Shown in pieces: positions 40,991 to 49,415 of a DNA stretch of 64,000 bases. Source of the DNA: Pseudomonas sp. Au-Pse12. Its GTDB lineage: Bacteria > Pseudomonadota > Gammaproteobacteria > Pseudomonadales > Pseudomonadaceae. The number at the start of each line of letters is the position of its first letter. Position 1 is the first letter of the stretch. A program made the translations under genes and the position numbers. The stretch is from contig NZ_JAJTTH010000001.1 of assembly GCF_021341665.1 (NCBI RefSeq), forward strand, positions 62,001 to 126,000, in the 5' to 3' direction. Under the pieces are notes generated by a model. That model did not search any database and was not told where the DNA came from. It worked only from the letters and a program-made list of their open reading frames with translations.

Positions 40991-41671
40991 TCATTTGGCA
41001 AGGGCCTGGGGGGCTGCATGGCCCTGGGTTGCCAGCTCGGCCGAGGAAAAACCATTGCGCTGAAAGAAACGCTCCAGCTCCCGGGGCTGGGGCTCGACGC
41101 CGGTGAAGATCTGCAGGTACTCGGGGATGTAGCGCATGCGCTGCGCCAGCGGTTCCTGGGTGTTCATGCTGATGTAGCCGATCTGGGTCAGGTAGATCGA
41201 GCGCGCGCGGGTCACGGCGGCGTCGTGGGCGAAACCGAAACGGTCGAACATCTGTGCCAGGGCCTGTACCCGCTGGGCATCGGCCTGGCGGATTTCCTGC
41301 GCCACCTCGGGCGATTGCAGGGCCCAACTGCGCATCGCGAACTCGAATTGTGAATCGAACAATTCGCTGTTCAGCCAGCAGTCGAAGACGTTGAGAATCG
41401 CCTCGGTGATGGATTCGGCATAGGCCTCGGACTGTGACACCAGGCTCAAGGTGTTCTTGTTCTTCCACAGGTTCACCAGGGCTTCGAGCAGGGCTTCGCG
41501 GTCCTGGAAATACCAGTAGAAACTGGTGCGCGACAGGTTGAGTTTCTTCGCCAGCGGCATCACCCGCACGGCATCCACCCCCGATTCCTTGAGGCTCTCG
41601 TAGGCTGCATTGAGCCAGCTCTCCAGAGAGCCGCGGCCGGCGGCTTCGGCACTGTTGCTGGTTGCTTTCAT
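40991..41671 (-). CDS. TetR-family regulator of the adjacent betaine/sulfonium-type island
   Basis: The 226-residue protein has an N-terminal TetR helix-turn-helix (residues about 18-65; SGVDAVRVMPLAKKLNLSRT then FYWYFQDREALLEAL) and a helical ligand domain. It is divergent from the oxidoreductase gene at 41799. The 127-bp region between holds an imperfect 12-bp inverted repeat (41716-41748) suitable for a TetR dimer. It probably represses the 41799-49415 operon and responds to its substrate. It is unlikely to control the steroid genes, as no steroid operator is present here. Confidence 0.85.
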   Translation of the reverse strand: MKATSNSAEAAGRGSLESWLNAAYESLKESGVDAVRVMPLAKKLNLSRTSFYWYFQDREALLEALVNLWKNKNTLSLVSQSEAYAESITEAILNVFDCWLNSELFDSQFEFAMRSWALQSPEVAQEIRQADAQRVQALAQMFDRFGFAHDAAVTRARSIYLTQIGYISMNTQEPLAQRMRYIPEYLQIFTGVEPQPRELERFFQRNGFSSAELATQGHAAPQALAK

Positions 41672-41715
41672 GGGGCGTTCTTTCCTTGTCCGGTTGACCT
41701 TGACGGCGGTGAATA

Positions 41716-41748
41716 TACACCACTGTCCATGTTATTGACACTTGTGTA
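41716..41748. promoter_or_regulatory. Candidate TetR operator with embedded -35 element
   Basis: TACACCACTGTC and GACACTTGTGTA are inverted repeats matching at 10 of 12 positions, with a 9-bp spacer. The right arm overlaps TTGACA (41735-41740), a perfect sigma-70 -35 box facing the oxidoreductase gene. Binding here would block that promoter. Confidence 0.65.
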
Positions 41749-41798
41749 CATTGAGGTCTATCGTCTGCCTTGCCTGATGACCCGTATGCGAGACCGAT

Positions 41799-43835
41799 AT
41801 GAATAACGATCCGCTTCTTCAGCCTTATCGCCTCAAGCACCTGACACTTCGCAACCGCATTATCACCACCTCCCACGAGCCGGCGTACCCCGAAGACGGC
41901 ATGCCGAAGCAATTGTATCGGGCCTATCACGTCGAGCGCGCCAAGGCCGGCGTGGCCATGACCATGACCGCAGGCTCGGCGGCGATCTCCCGCGACAGCC
42001 CGCCGGTGTTCAACAATATCCTGGCGTACAAGGACGAAGTGGTCGGCTGGATGAAAGACCTCACCGACGAATGCCACGAGCATGGCGCGGCGGTGATGAT
42101 CCAGCTCACTCACCTGGGGCGGCGCACCCGCTGGGACAAGGGCGACTGGCTGCCGGTGGTGTCGCCTTCGCACAACCAGGAACCGGCGCACCGGGCCTTT
42201 CCCAAGAAGCTGGAGATCTGGGACATCGAACGCATCATCGGCGACTACGCCGACGCCGCCGAACGCATGCAGGCCGCCGGCCTGGATGGCATCGAGCTGC
42301 AAGCCTACGGCCACCTGATGGACCAGTTCTGGTCGCCGCTGACCAACGAGCTGGAGGGCGCCTACGGTGGTTCGCTGCACAACCGCCTGCGTTTCACCTT
42401 CGAGGTGCTGAGTGCGATCCGCCAGCGGGTGGGCCCGGACTTCATCGTCGGCATTCGCTACACCGGCGACGAGGTACTGGCCGGCGGCCTGGAGAAGGAG
42501 GAGGGGCTGCAGATCTCGCAGCTGCTGAAAGACAGCGGCATGGTCGACTTTCTCAATGTGATTCGCGGCAATATCGCCACCGATGCCGGGCTGACCGACA
42601 TCATTCCGATCCAGGGCATGCGCAACGCGCCGCACCTGGACTTCGCCGGGGAGATCCGCGCCCTGACCGGCTTCCCGACGTTCCATGCGGCGAAGATTCC
42701 CGACGTCGCCACCGCCCGCCACGCGATTGCCTCGGGCCTGGTGGACATGGTGGGCATGACCCGCGCGCACATGACCGACCCGCATATCGTGCGCAAGATC
42801 ATCGAAGGCCGTGAAGATGAGATCCGCCCCTGTGTCGGCGCCAACTATTGCCTGGACCGGATCTACAACGCCGGCGCCGCCTACTGCATTCACAACGCCG
42901 CCACCGGCCGCGAAACCAGCATGCCGCATGAGGTGCCCAAGGCCGCGCAGCCGCGCAAGGTCCTGATCATCGGCGCCGGGCCCGGCGGCCTGGAGGCGGC
43001 GCGGGTGGCCGGCGAGCGCGGGCATGAGGTGCTGGTGCTGGAGGTGGCCGACCAGCCCGGCGGGCAGGTGCGCCTGACCGCGCAGTCCGAGCGGCGCAAG
43101 GAGATGATCAGCATCATCGATTGGCGCATGGCGCAGTGCGAGCGCCTGGGCGTCAAGTTTCGCTTCAACACCTGGGCCGATGCGGCGATGGTGCTCGATG
43201 AACAGCCCGACGTGGTGATTGTCGCCACCGGCGGCTTGCCGCACACCGACGTCCTTGCGCAGGGCAACCAGTGGTTGGTGTCGAGCTGGGACATCATTTC
43301 CGGCGACGTCAAGCCCGGGCGCAATGTGCTGGTGTACGACGATGCCGGTGATCACGCGGGCTTGCAGGCCGCCGAGGTGATTGCCCGCAGCGGGGCCCGG
43401 ACCGAGATCATGACCCCCGACCGCTCCTTCGCGCCGGAGGTGATGGGCATGAACCTGGTGCCCTACATGCGTTCGCTGCAACGGCTGGACACCACCTTTA
43501 CCGTCACCTACCGGCTCAAGGCCGTGGAACGCCAGGGCGACCAGTTGCTGGCGACCATCGGCACCGATTACAGCGACCTCGAGAAAACCCGGCAGGTGGA
43601 CCAGATCGTGGTCAACCATGGCACCCGGCCGCTGGACGAGCTGTATTTCGAGCTCCAGCCCCAGGCCAGCAATGAAGGCGCCGTGGAGTACCGGGACCTG
43701 ATTGCCGGCAACGTGCAGCGAGTGGTGACCAACCCCCAGGGGCGTTTCCAGTTGTTCCGAATCGGCGATGCGGTGGCATCGCGTAACACCCATGCGGCGA
43801 TCTACGACGCCCTGCGCCTGGTCAAGGACCTCTAG
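41799..43835 (+). CDS. Old-yellow-enzyme/NADH:flavin oxidoreductase, N-demethylase-like (DgcA/StcD type)
   Basis: The 678-residue protein has an N-terminal FMN TIM barrel (residues about 1-340), a cysteine cluster and a C-terminal FAD/NAD domain (about 385-670, KVLIIGAGPGGLEAARVAGE). The barrel has the active-site stretch YGHLMDQFWSPLTNE. The cysteine region reads CVGANYC (345-351) and Cys363, so it has three cysteines where 2,4-dienoyl-CoA reductase has four. That pattern is one I associate with dimethylglycine, stachydrine and N-methylproline demethylases. It leads an operon with a DddP-like protein, an ABC transporter and a reductase, so demethylation of a betaine-type substrate is likely. 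2,4-dienoyl-CoA reductase is the alternative. Confidence 0.82.
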   Translation: MNNDPLLQPYRLKHLTLRNRIITTSHEPAYPEDGMPKQLYRAYHVERAKAGVAMTMTAGSAAISRDSPPVFNNILAYKDEVVGWMKDLTDECHEHGAAVMIQLTHLGRRTRWDKGDWLPVVSPSHNQEPAHRAFPKKLEIWDIERIIGDYADAAERMQAAGLDGIELQAYGHLMDQFWSPLTNELEGAYGGSLHNRLRFTFEVLSAIRQRVGPDFIVGIRYTGDEVLAGGLEKEEGLQISQLLKDSGMVDFLNVIRGNIATDAGLTDIIPIQGMRNAPHLDFAGEIRALTGFPTFHAAKIPDVATARHAIASGLVDMVGMTRAHMTDPHIVRKIIEGREDEIRPCVGANYCLDRIYNAGAAYCIHNAATGRETSMPHEVPKAAQPRKVLIIGAGPGGLEAARVAGERGHEVLVLEVADQPGGQVRLTAQSERRKEMISIIDWRMAQCERLGVKFRFNTWADAAMVLDEQPDVVIVATGGLPHTDVLAQGNQWLVSSWDIISGDVKPGRNVLVYDDAGDHAGLQAAEVIARSGARTEIMTPDRSFAPEVMGMNLVPYMRSLQRLDTTFTVTYRLKAVERQGDQLLATIGTDYSDLEKTRQVDQIVVNHGTRPLDELYFELQPQASNEGAVEYRDLIAGNVQRVVTNPQGRFQLFRIGDAVASRNTHAAIYDALRLVKDL

Positions 43836-43967
43836 CGACTTGTTGCTGTGCTCTGAACCATAAGAAAGACAGCCGTCATCCGTTTCCCACGTCTTTATGT
43901 CACTGCCCCGAATGTTGGCCCGATTGGTTTTGATTAACGTCAAACTCTTCCCCACGGAGGTTGTTGC

Positions 43968-45275
43968 ATGCACACGGATACCGATTTCACCGAGCTGCTC
44001 AATGCCGTACCCCCACGCCCGCTGCGCTATCGCAGTGATGCCAGCGTCACCGGGCATGCCTTGGCCCCGGTCGACCACGGCCTGCTGGCGGCCTATGCCG
44101 CGATTGACCGGCCGGCGCTGCGCCAGTACCGCCTGGAACGCATCCGCCAGCAACTGCGCGAGCACGATTACGCCGGCGTGCTGCTGGCCGACCCGATCAA
44201 TATTCGCTACGCCACCGATACCAATAACCTCGGCCTGTGGGTGATGCATTCCCCCAGCCGTTACGTATTCGTGGCCACCGATGGCCCGGTGGTGCTGTTC
44301 GAATTCACCAGCAGCCGGCACAACAGCGAGCACATCGAAACCATTGATGAAATCCGTCCGGCGATCCCCTGGCTGTACTTCCTCGCCGGCCCGCGGGTCG
44401 AGGAAAAAGCCCAGCGCTGGGCCCTCGAAGTGGCCGACCTGATGGCCCGACATGGCGCGGGCAATCGACGCCTGGCGGTGGACCGCTGCGACCCCTGGGG
44501 CGCGGAAAGACTCAAGGCCCAGGGCATCCAGCTGTTCGACGCCCAGCCGCTGATGGAGCAGGCGCGGCTGATCAAGTCGGTGCAGGAGATTGCCAGCCAC
44601 CGGGTGTCGATGGATGTGTGCGACCTGGCGATTGCCCGCATGCGCGCCAGCCTGGTGCCGGGCATCACTGAAAACCAGCTGTGGAGCATCATGCACGGGA
44701 CCAACGTGGCCCAGGGCGGGGAGTGGGCCGAGAGCCGCCTGCTGAACTCCGGCCCGCGCACCAATCCCTGGTTCCAGGACGCCTCGGACAAGGTCATCGA
44801 GGCCGGCGAGATGGTCTGTTTCGACACCGACATGGTCGGGCCGGGGGGCTATCTCTCGGACATCTCCCGCAGTTTCATCTGCCCCGGCAAGACGCCGACG
44901 GCGGCCCAGCGCGCGCTGCTGGACATCGCTTCGCAGCAAATCAGTTGCAACCTCGACCTGCTGCGCCCGGGGTTGTCGTTTCGCGAGTTTGCCGAGCGCT
45001 GCTGGCCGGTGCCCAGGCAGTTCGAGCACAACCGCTACATGATGATGCTGCACGGTGTCGGCCTGGTGGATGAGTACCCCAGCGTGGCCTACGCAGTGGA
45101 CTTTGCCGAGTGGGGCTATGACGGCCATTTCGAGGAAAACATGGTGCTCTCGGTGGAGAGCTACATCGGCGAGCAAGGTGGCCATGAAGGCGTGAAGCTC
45201 GAAGAGCAGGTGCTGATCAGTGCGACGGGAGCGGTCAAGCTCTCGCGTACCCCGTTAGTCGACGACGATCGATAA
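43968..45275 (+). CDS. M24-fold metalloprotein closely resembling DMSP lyase DddP
   Basis: The 435-residue protein starts at ATG 43968 after GGAGG. It has the creatinase/aminopeptidase P two-domain fold. Metal ligands are Asp286, Asp288 (CFDTDMVG), Asp298 (LSDIS), His362, Glu397 and Glu412. Tyr357 and Asp368 (NRYMMMLHGVGLVDE) match the tyrosine and the base of DddP. From memory, Ruegeria DddP uses Asp295, 297, 307, His371, Glu406, Glu421, Tyr366 and Asp377: each lies exactly 9 higher, with no gap over 127 residues. DddP splits dimethylsulfoniopropionate to DMS and acrylate. Its neighbours suggest uptake of a zwitterion. A hydrolase or lyase for another betaine remains possible. Confidence 0.75.
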   Translation: MHTDTDFTELLNAVPPRPLRYRSDASVTGHALAPVDHGLLAAYAAIDRPALRQYRLERIRQQLREHDYAGVLLADPINIRYATDTNNLGLWVMHSPSRYVFVATDGPVVLFEFTSSRHNSEHIETIDEIRPAIPWLYFLAGPRVEEKAQRWALEVADLMARHGAGNRRLAVDRCDPWGAERLKAQGIQLFDAQPLMEQARLIKSVQEIASHRVSMDVCDLAIARMRASLVPGITENQLWSIMHGTNVAQGGEWAESRLLNSGPRTNPWFQDASDKVIEAGEMVCFDTDMVGPGGYLSDISRSFICPGKTPTAAQRALLDIASQQISCNLDLLRPGLSFREFAERCWPVPRQFEHNRYMMMLHGVGLVDEYPSVAYAVDFAEWGYDGHFEENMVLSVESYIGEQGGHEGVKLEEQVLISATGAVKLSRTPLVDDDR

Positions 45276-45333
45276 CAGCGGTTGTTGCCTGGTTCTTGCA
45301 GGCATGGCGTCTACCCTGTCCGGAGAAAAAAAC

Positions 45334-46140
45334 ATGAGCAGCATGACCGTGATCGACAGCGCCGCCCTGGCGTCGCGCCCGGCGCCCAGCGCCGAACCCT
45401 TTCTGCGCCTGGAAGCGATTCACAAGCAGTTCGGTCCTTACCCGGTGTTGCACGACGTGTGTTTCGAGATGGCCCAAGGCGAGGTGGTGGCGATTATCGG
45501 CCCCAGCGGCTCCGGCAAGAGCACCTTGCTGCGTTGCATCAACCAGCTGGAGCCGGCGACCCGCGGCCGGGTCAGCATGGACGGGGTGCATATCGAGGCC
45601 GGACGCCCGCTGCCCAGGAGCGAGTTGCTCAAGCTGCGCCGGCGCATTGGCATGGTGTTCCAGTCGTTCAACCTGTTTCCGCACCTCACGGTGCTGCGCA
45701 ATGTCAGCCTGGCGCAGATTCGCACCCTGGGCCGCAGCGCCGAGGAAGCGGATGCCCGCTCTTTGCAGTTGCTCGACCGCGTGGGCCTGGCGGACAAGGC
45801 CAACGCCTACCCGGCACGCTGCTCCGGCGGCCAGCAGCAACGCATCGCCATCGCCCGGGCCCTGGCGCTGGAGCCGGAGCTGATGCTGTTCGACGAGCCG
45901 ACCTCGGCCCTCGACCCCGAGCTGGGCCTGGAGGTGCTGGCGGTGATGAAGGAACTGGCGCGCGAAGGCATGTCGATGCTGGTGGTGACCCACGAGATGC
46001 ACTTTGCCGAGACCGTTTCCGACCGCGTGGTGGTCATGGCCGAGGGGCGGATCATCGAGCAGGGGCCCAGTGCCCAGGTGATGCGCGAGCCGCAGCACGC
46101 GCGGGTGGCGCAGTTTCTCCAGGCCGTGAGGAATCGCTGA
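45334..46140 (+). CDS. ABC transporter ATPase, polar amino-acid type
   Basis: The 268-residue ATPase starts at ATG 45334, 8 bases after GGAG; an in-frame ATG at 45304 lacks a site. It has Walker A GPSGSGKST, the Q-loop VFQSFNLFPH, signature SGGQQQR, Walker B LMLFDEPT and the switch histidine VVTHEMHF. The set matches HisP/GlnQ-type importers for amino acids and betaine-like zwitterions. It overlaps the first permease gene (TGATG) and belongs to the operon with the DddP-like gene. Confidence 0.92.
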   Translation: MSSMTVIDSAALASRPAPSAEPFLRLEAIHKQFGPYPVLHDVCFEMAQGEVVAIIGPSGSGKSTLLRCINQLEPATRGRVSMDGVHIEAGRPLPRSELLKLRRRIGMVFQSFNLFPHLTVLRNVSLAQIRTLGRSAEEADARSLQLLDRVGLADKANAYPARCSGGQQQRIAIARALALEPELMLFDEPTSALDPELGLEVLAVMKELAREGMSMLVVTHEMHFAETVSDRVVVMAEGRIIEQGPSAQVMREPQHARVAQFLQAVRNR

Positions 46141-46781
46141 TGGTGGATATTCTACTGGTCCTGTTGCGCGGCGTGCCCTGGACCCTGAGCGTGACCCTGG
46201 GCGCGTTCTGCATCGGCGTGGTGCTGGGCTTTCCCCTCTGCGCCCTGCGGCTGTCGAACCTGAAGCTGTGTCGCTGGCTGGCGGCGATGCTGGTGCTGAC
46301 CCTGCGTTCGATCCCGCCGATTGTCTGGCTGTTTTTCATCTTCTTCGGCATGGGGGGCGGCTACATCGTCCTGTCGCCGTTCACCGCCGCAGTGCTGGGC
46401 CTGGGGCTGATCACCGCGGCGCATATGTCGGAGGTCTATCGCGGTGCCTTCGCGGCGATTCCCCAGGGGCAGTTCGAGGCGGCGCAGGTGCTCAATCTTT
46501 CGCCGGCCCAGCGGTTTTTCGATGTGCTGCTGCCGCAACTGGTGCGCATCGCCATTCCCACCTCGGCCACCTATGCCATCGGCCTGCTCAAGGACTCGGC
46601 CGTGGCTTCGACTATCGGTGTCGGTGACGTCAGCTTCCAGGCGTATCAGCTGTCCCAGCAAACCTTTCAAGGGCTGGGGGTGTACAGCGTGGCGGCGGTG
46701 GTCTACCTGATTCTCAGCGTGCCGGTGGCGCTGTTCTCGCGCTGGCTGGCGGCCACCTTGAAGCAGAGGGTGGCCCGATGA
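46140..46781 (+). CDS. ABC transporter permease (HisM/HisQ family), first
   Basis: The 213-residue inner-membrane protein has about five hydrophobic helices, starting with VDILLVLLRGVPWTLSVTLG, and the ATPase-contacting EAA loop YRGAFAAIPQGQFEAAQVL. Its start overlaps the ATPase stop and its end overlaps the second permease by 4 bp (ATGA). The two permeases form a heterodimer, as in histidine and glutamine importers. Confidence 0.9.
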   Translation: MVDILLVLLRGVPWTLSVTLGAFCIGVVLGFPLCALRLSNLKLCRWLAAMLVLTLRSIPPIVWLFFIFFGMGGGYIVLSPFTAAVLGLGLITAAHMSEVYRGAFAAIPQGQFEAAQVLNLSPAQRFFDVLLPQLVRIAIPTSATYAIGLLKDSAVASTIGVGDVSFQAYQLSQQTFQGLGVYSVAAVVYLILSVPVALFSRWLAATLKQRVAR

Positions 46782-47440
46782 ACGAGATCCTTTCGATGTG
46801 GCTTGCCTGGTTTCCCGAACTGTGGAAGGGCTTTGTGCTGTCGATGCAGGTCACCGCCGTCAGCCTGGCGCTGGGGGTGGTCCTGGGTTTGCTGCTGGCG
46901 CTGGGAGTGTCGGCGGCGAGCCGCATGCTGCGCTACCCCTCGTTGCTGATCGTCGAACTGGGGCGCGGCGCGCCGGCGCTGATCCTGCTGCAGTACGTCT
47001 ATTTCGGCCTGCCCTCGGCCGGCCTGATCCTGAGCTCCTTCTGGGCCGCGGCCCTGGCCCTGGCCTACTGCACCGCGGCCTACACCAGCGAGATCATCCG
47101 CGGCGGTATCGAGGCCGTGGCCCAGGGGCAGAACGAGGCGGCCGAGGTGATTGGCCTGAATCGCCTTGATGCGCTGCGCTTCATCATCCTGCCCCAGGCG
47201 CTGCGGGTGGCCCTGCCGTCGTTGCTGGGGTTCTCGATCATGATGTTCCAGGCCTCGTCGCTGTGTTTCACCATCGCCTTGCCGGAGCTTGTCAGCCGCG
47301 CCTCGGCCATTGGTTCATCCACCTTCGAGTACCTGCCGGTGCTGACCCTGGCCGGCCTGATGTATGCCGCAGTTTGCGCGCCGGCGACCCTGGGCGTGGC
47401 GGCACTGGAGAAAAGACTGGCGCCCAGCCAGCACGCGTGA
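46778..47440 (+). CDS. ABC transporter permease (HisM/HisQ family), second
   Basis: The 220-residue membrane protein has the same five-helix plan; the EAA loop is IRGGIEAVAQGQNEAAEVIG. It overlaps the first permease by ATGA and is followed 60 bp later by the periplasmic binding protein gene. Together with 45334 and 47501 it completes one importer. Confidence 0.9.
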   Translation: MNEILSMWLAWFPELWKGFVLSMQVTAVSLALGVVLGLLLALGVSAASRMLRYPSLLIVELGRGAPALILLQYVYFGLPSAGLILSSFWAAALALAYCTAAYTSEIIRGGIEAVAQGQNEAAEVIGLNRLDALRFIILPQALRVALPSLLGFSIMMFQASSLCFTIALPELVSRASAIGSSTFEYLPVLTLAGLMYAAVCAPATLGVAALEKRLAPSQHA

Positions 47441-47500
47441 CCCGCTCGGGCCGTCTTTCGGCGGCTGTTCTCTCAACGCAAGCCATGCACAGGTGAAGTC

Positions 47501-48352
47501 ATGATCCGTTCATTCAAACGCATTACCCGTTGGGCATTCCTTTGTTCCTCCCTGGTGGGTGGCGCGACCCTGGTTGGCGCGCCCCTGGCCTTGGCGGACT
47601 GCAAGCCGGCCCACCAGTTCGAAACCCTGACCCCCGGGGTGCTGGCGGTCGCGGCCTGGGTCTTTCCCCCGTACTCGATTCCCGGGCCGGGCAACCAGTT
47701 GAGCGGGGTCGATGGTGAAATCATCAAGCGTATTGCCGCCAGGGAGTGCCTGGAGATCAAGCTGACCGTGGTGGACCCGGCGGCGGTGATCCAGTCGGTG
47801 ATCGCGCGGCGGGCCGACGTCGGCATCGGCGACTGGTACCGCACCGCCGAGCGCAGCAAGGTCCTGGGCCTGTCCGCGCCGTTGTACCTGGACATGATGG
47901 GAATTATCTCCAGCGAAGGTTATTCGACAATCTCCGAGCTTGAAGGCAAGCGCATCGGCACGGTGCAGGGCTACCTGTGGGTCGACGACCTGAAAAAGAC
48001 CTTTGGCGACAACCTGGTGCTGTACCCCAACCCGGTGGCCATGGCCCAGGACCTGGCCTCCAAGCGGATTGCACTGGGTGTCGACAGCTTCGCCGTCGGC
48101 GTGGCTTCACAGCAGAAGGGCGCGTACCAGGGCCAGCACATCAAGGTCTCGGCACCCGACCCACGGGTGAGGGCCACCTTGCAACCGGGGCAGTCCGGCT
48201 TCCCGCACACCAAGGCCAATACCGCGCTGGGCGTGGCGCTGAACGACAACATCCAGGCCTTGCACGCGTCGGGTGAAATGGCGGAGATACTCGGCGCGTT
48301 CGGCCTGGATAAACAAGCCGCCAACGTCGGTACGCCGCGCCTGGTGGAATAA
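47501..48352 (+). CDS. Periplasmic substrate-binding protein of the importer
   Basis: The 283-residue protein has a signal peptide (RWAFLCSSLVGGATLVGAPL, cleavage after ALA near residue 33). The mature part is an SBP family 3 fold: GVLAVAAWVFPPYSIPG, the ligand-domain arginine in ADVGIGDWYRTAERSK and the hinge region GKRIGTVQGYLWVDDL. Several tryptophan and tyrosine residues near the expected pocket (WVFPPY, DWY, YLWV) would suit a quaternary ammonium or sulfonium ligand through cation-pi contacts; that is an inference. It serves the ABC importer just upstream. Confidence 0.85.
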   Translation: MIRSFKRITRWAFLCSSLVGGATLVGAPLALADCKPAHQFETLTPGVLAVAAWVFPPYSIPGPGNQLSGVDGEIIKRIAARECLEIKLTVVDPAAVIQSVIARRADVGIGDWYRTAERSKVLGLSAPLYLDMMGIISSEGYSTISELEGKRIGTVQGYLWVDDLKKTFGDNLVLYPNPVAMAQDLASKRIALGVDSFAVGVASQQKGAYQGQHIKVSAPDPRVRATLQPGQSGFPHTKANTALGVALNDNIQALHASGEMAEILGAFGLDKQAANVGTPRLVE

Positions 48353-48410
48353 CCGATGGCCCTTGGCCCGCTCGCCAGGGCGGTTCTGGAACAGCGTCAG
48401 GGAGCAATCC

Positions 48411-49415
48411 ATGCCTGAAGATGCAGGGTTCAAGTGTCTGTCGCTGGCAGAGGCCAGGGCTTTTGCCCAGCGCTGCTGCCTGGCCGCGGGCAGCAGCGAG
48501 GAAGTGGCCCAGGCCCTGGCCGAGGCCACGGTATCGGCCCAGGGCCATGGCCTGCCCAGCGTCGGTTTCGAGCACCTGGTCGATTACCTCCGTGGGTTTG
48601 CCAGCGGGCGCATTGCAGGCGTTGCCCAGCCGCTGATCACCCAGGTGGCGCCGGCGATGATCCGTTGTGATGCGCGCCAGGGCATCGCGCAGTTGGGGTT
48701 CGACCAGGCCTTTGGCGCCTTGTGCGACAACACCAGGCAACTGGGGATCAGCCTGTTTGCCCTGCACAACGGTTTTACCTGTGGCGAGCTGGGTTATTAC
48801 ACCCGGCGCCTGGCCAGCGAAGGGCTGGCGGCACTGGCCTTCTGCAATGGTCCGCCGCTATTGACTGTGGCCGGCCAGCGCCAGCCGATGTATTCGACCA
48901 ACCCGCTGGCATTCGCCGCGCCCTGTGGCGACGGGCGCCTGCTGCTGATCGACCAGGCCAGCAGCGCCACCGCCTTCGTCAACCTCCTCAAGGCGGCCGA
49001 GGCCGGGGAGGCGATCCCCGAAGGCTGGGCGGTGGATGCCCAGGGCGCAGCCACCCTGAGTGCCCGCGAGGCCATGCACGGTGCCTTGCTGGCATTCGGA
49101 GGCAGTCGCGGGGCCAACATCGCCATGCTGGTCGAAGTGCTCGCCGCTGGTGTCAGCGGGGCCAACTGGTCGCTGGATACGCCCGACTTTCGAAGCGGCG
49201 CGCAATCGCCGGGTTCTGGGCTGCTGGTGATCGCCATCGCCCCGCACCTGCTTGATGACCAGTTCGAGACCCGACTGGCGCAGCACATGCAGCGTCTGGC
49301 GAGTCTCGGCGTCCACCCTCCCGGGCAGGCCAAACAGCAAGCCTGGGCCCGGGCGCAGAAGGAGGGGATCAGCCTGCCTATTGGCTTGTATCAGCAACTA
49401 GAGGGGCGACTTTAG
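48411..49415 (+). CDS. Ldh_2-family NAD(P)H-dependent reductase (YiaK/DpkA-like)
   Basis: The 334-residue protein starts at ATG 48411 after AGGGAG. It belongs to the malate/L-lactate dehydrogenase-2 family: GHGLPSVGFEHLVDYL near the start, the HNGFTCGELGYY active-site segment and YSTNPLAFAAPCGDGRLLLI in the coenzyme region. Members reduce 2-oxoacids or cyclic imines such as Delta1-pyrroline-2-carboxylate and Delta1-piperideine-2-carboxylate. It closes the operon from 41799. The role may be handling a cyclic imino acid or oxoacid from the imported compound. Substrate is open. Confidence 0.82.
   Translation: MPEDAGFKCLSLAEARAFAQRCCLAAGSSEEVAQALAEATVSAQGHGLPSVGFEHLVDYLRGFASGRIAGVAQPLITQVAPAMIRCDARQGIAQLGFDQAFGALCDNTRQLGISLFALHNGFTCGELGYYTRRLASEGLAALAFCNGPPLLTVAGQRQPMYSTNPLAFAAPCGDGRLLLIDQASSATAFVNLLKAAEAGEAIPEGWAVDAQGAATLSAREAMHGALLAFGGSRGANIAMLVEVLAAGVSGANWSLDTPDFRSGAQSPGSGLLVIAIAPHLLDDQFETRLAQHMQRLASLGVHPPGQAKQQAWARAQKEGISLPIGLYQQLEGRL

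Noticed and set aside
40809..45185. A 1458-codon open frame on the minus strand
   Set aside because: It lies antisense to ipdF, the oxidoreductase and the DddP-like gene and arises from GC-rich third positions. Its composition (His, Gln and Arg rich) is that of a shadow frame.
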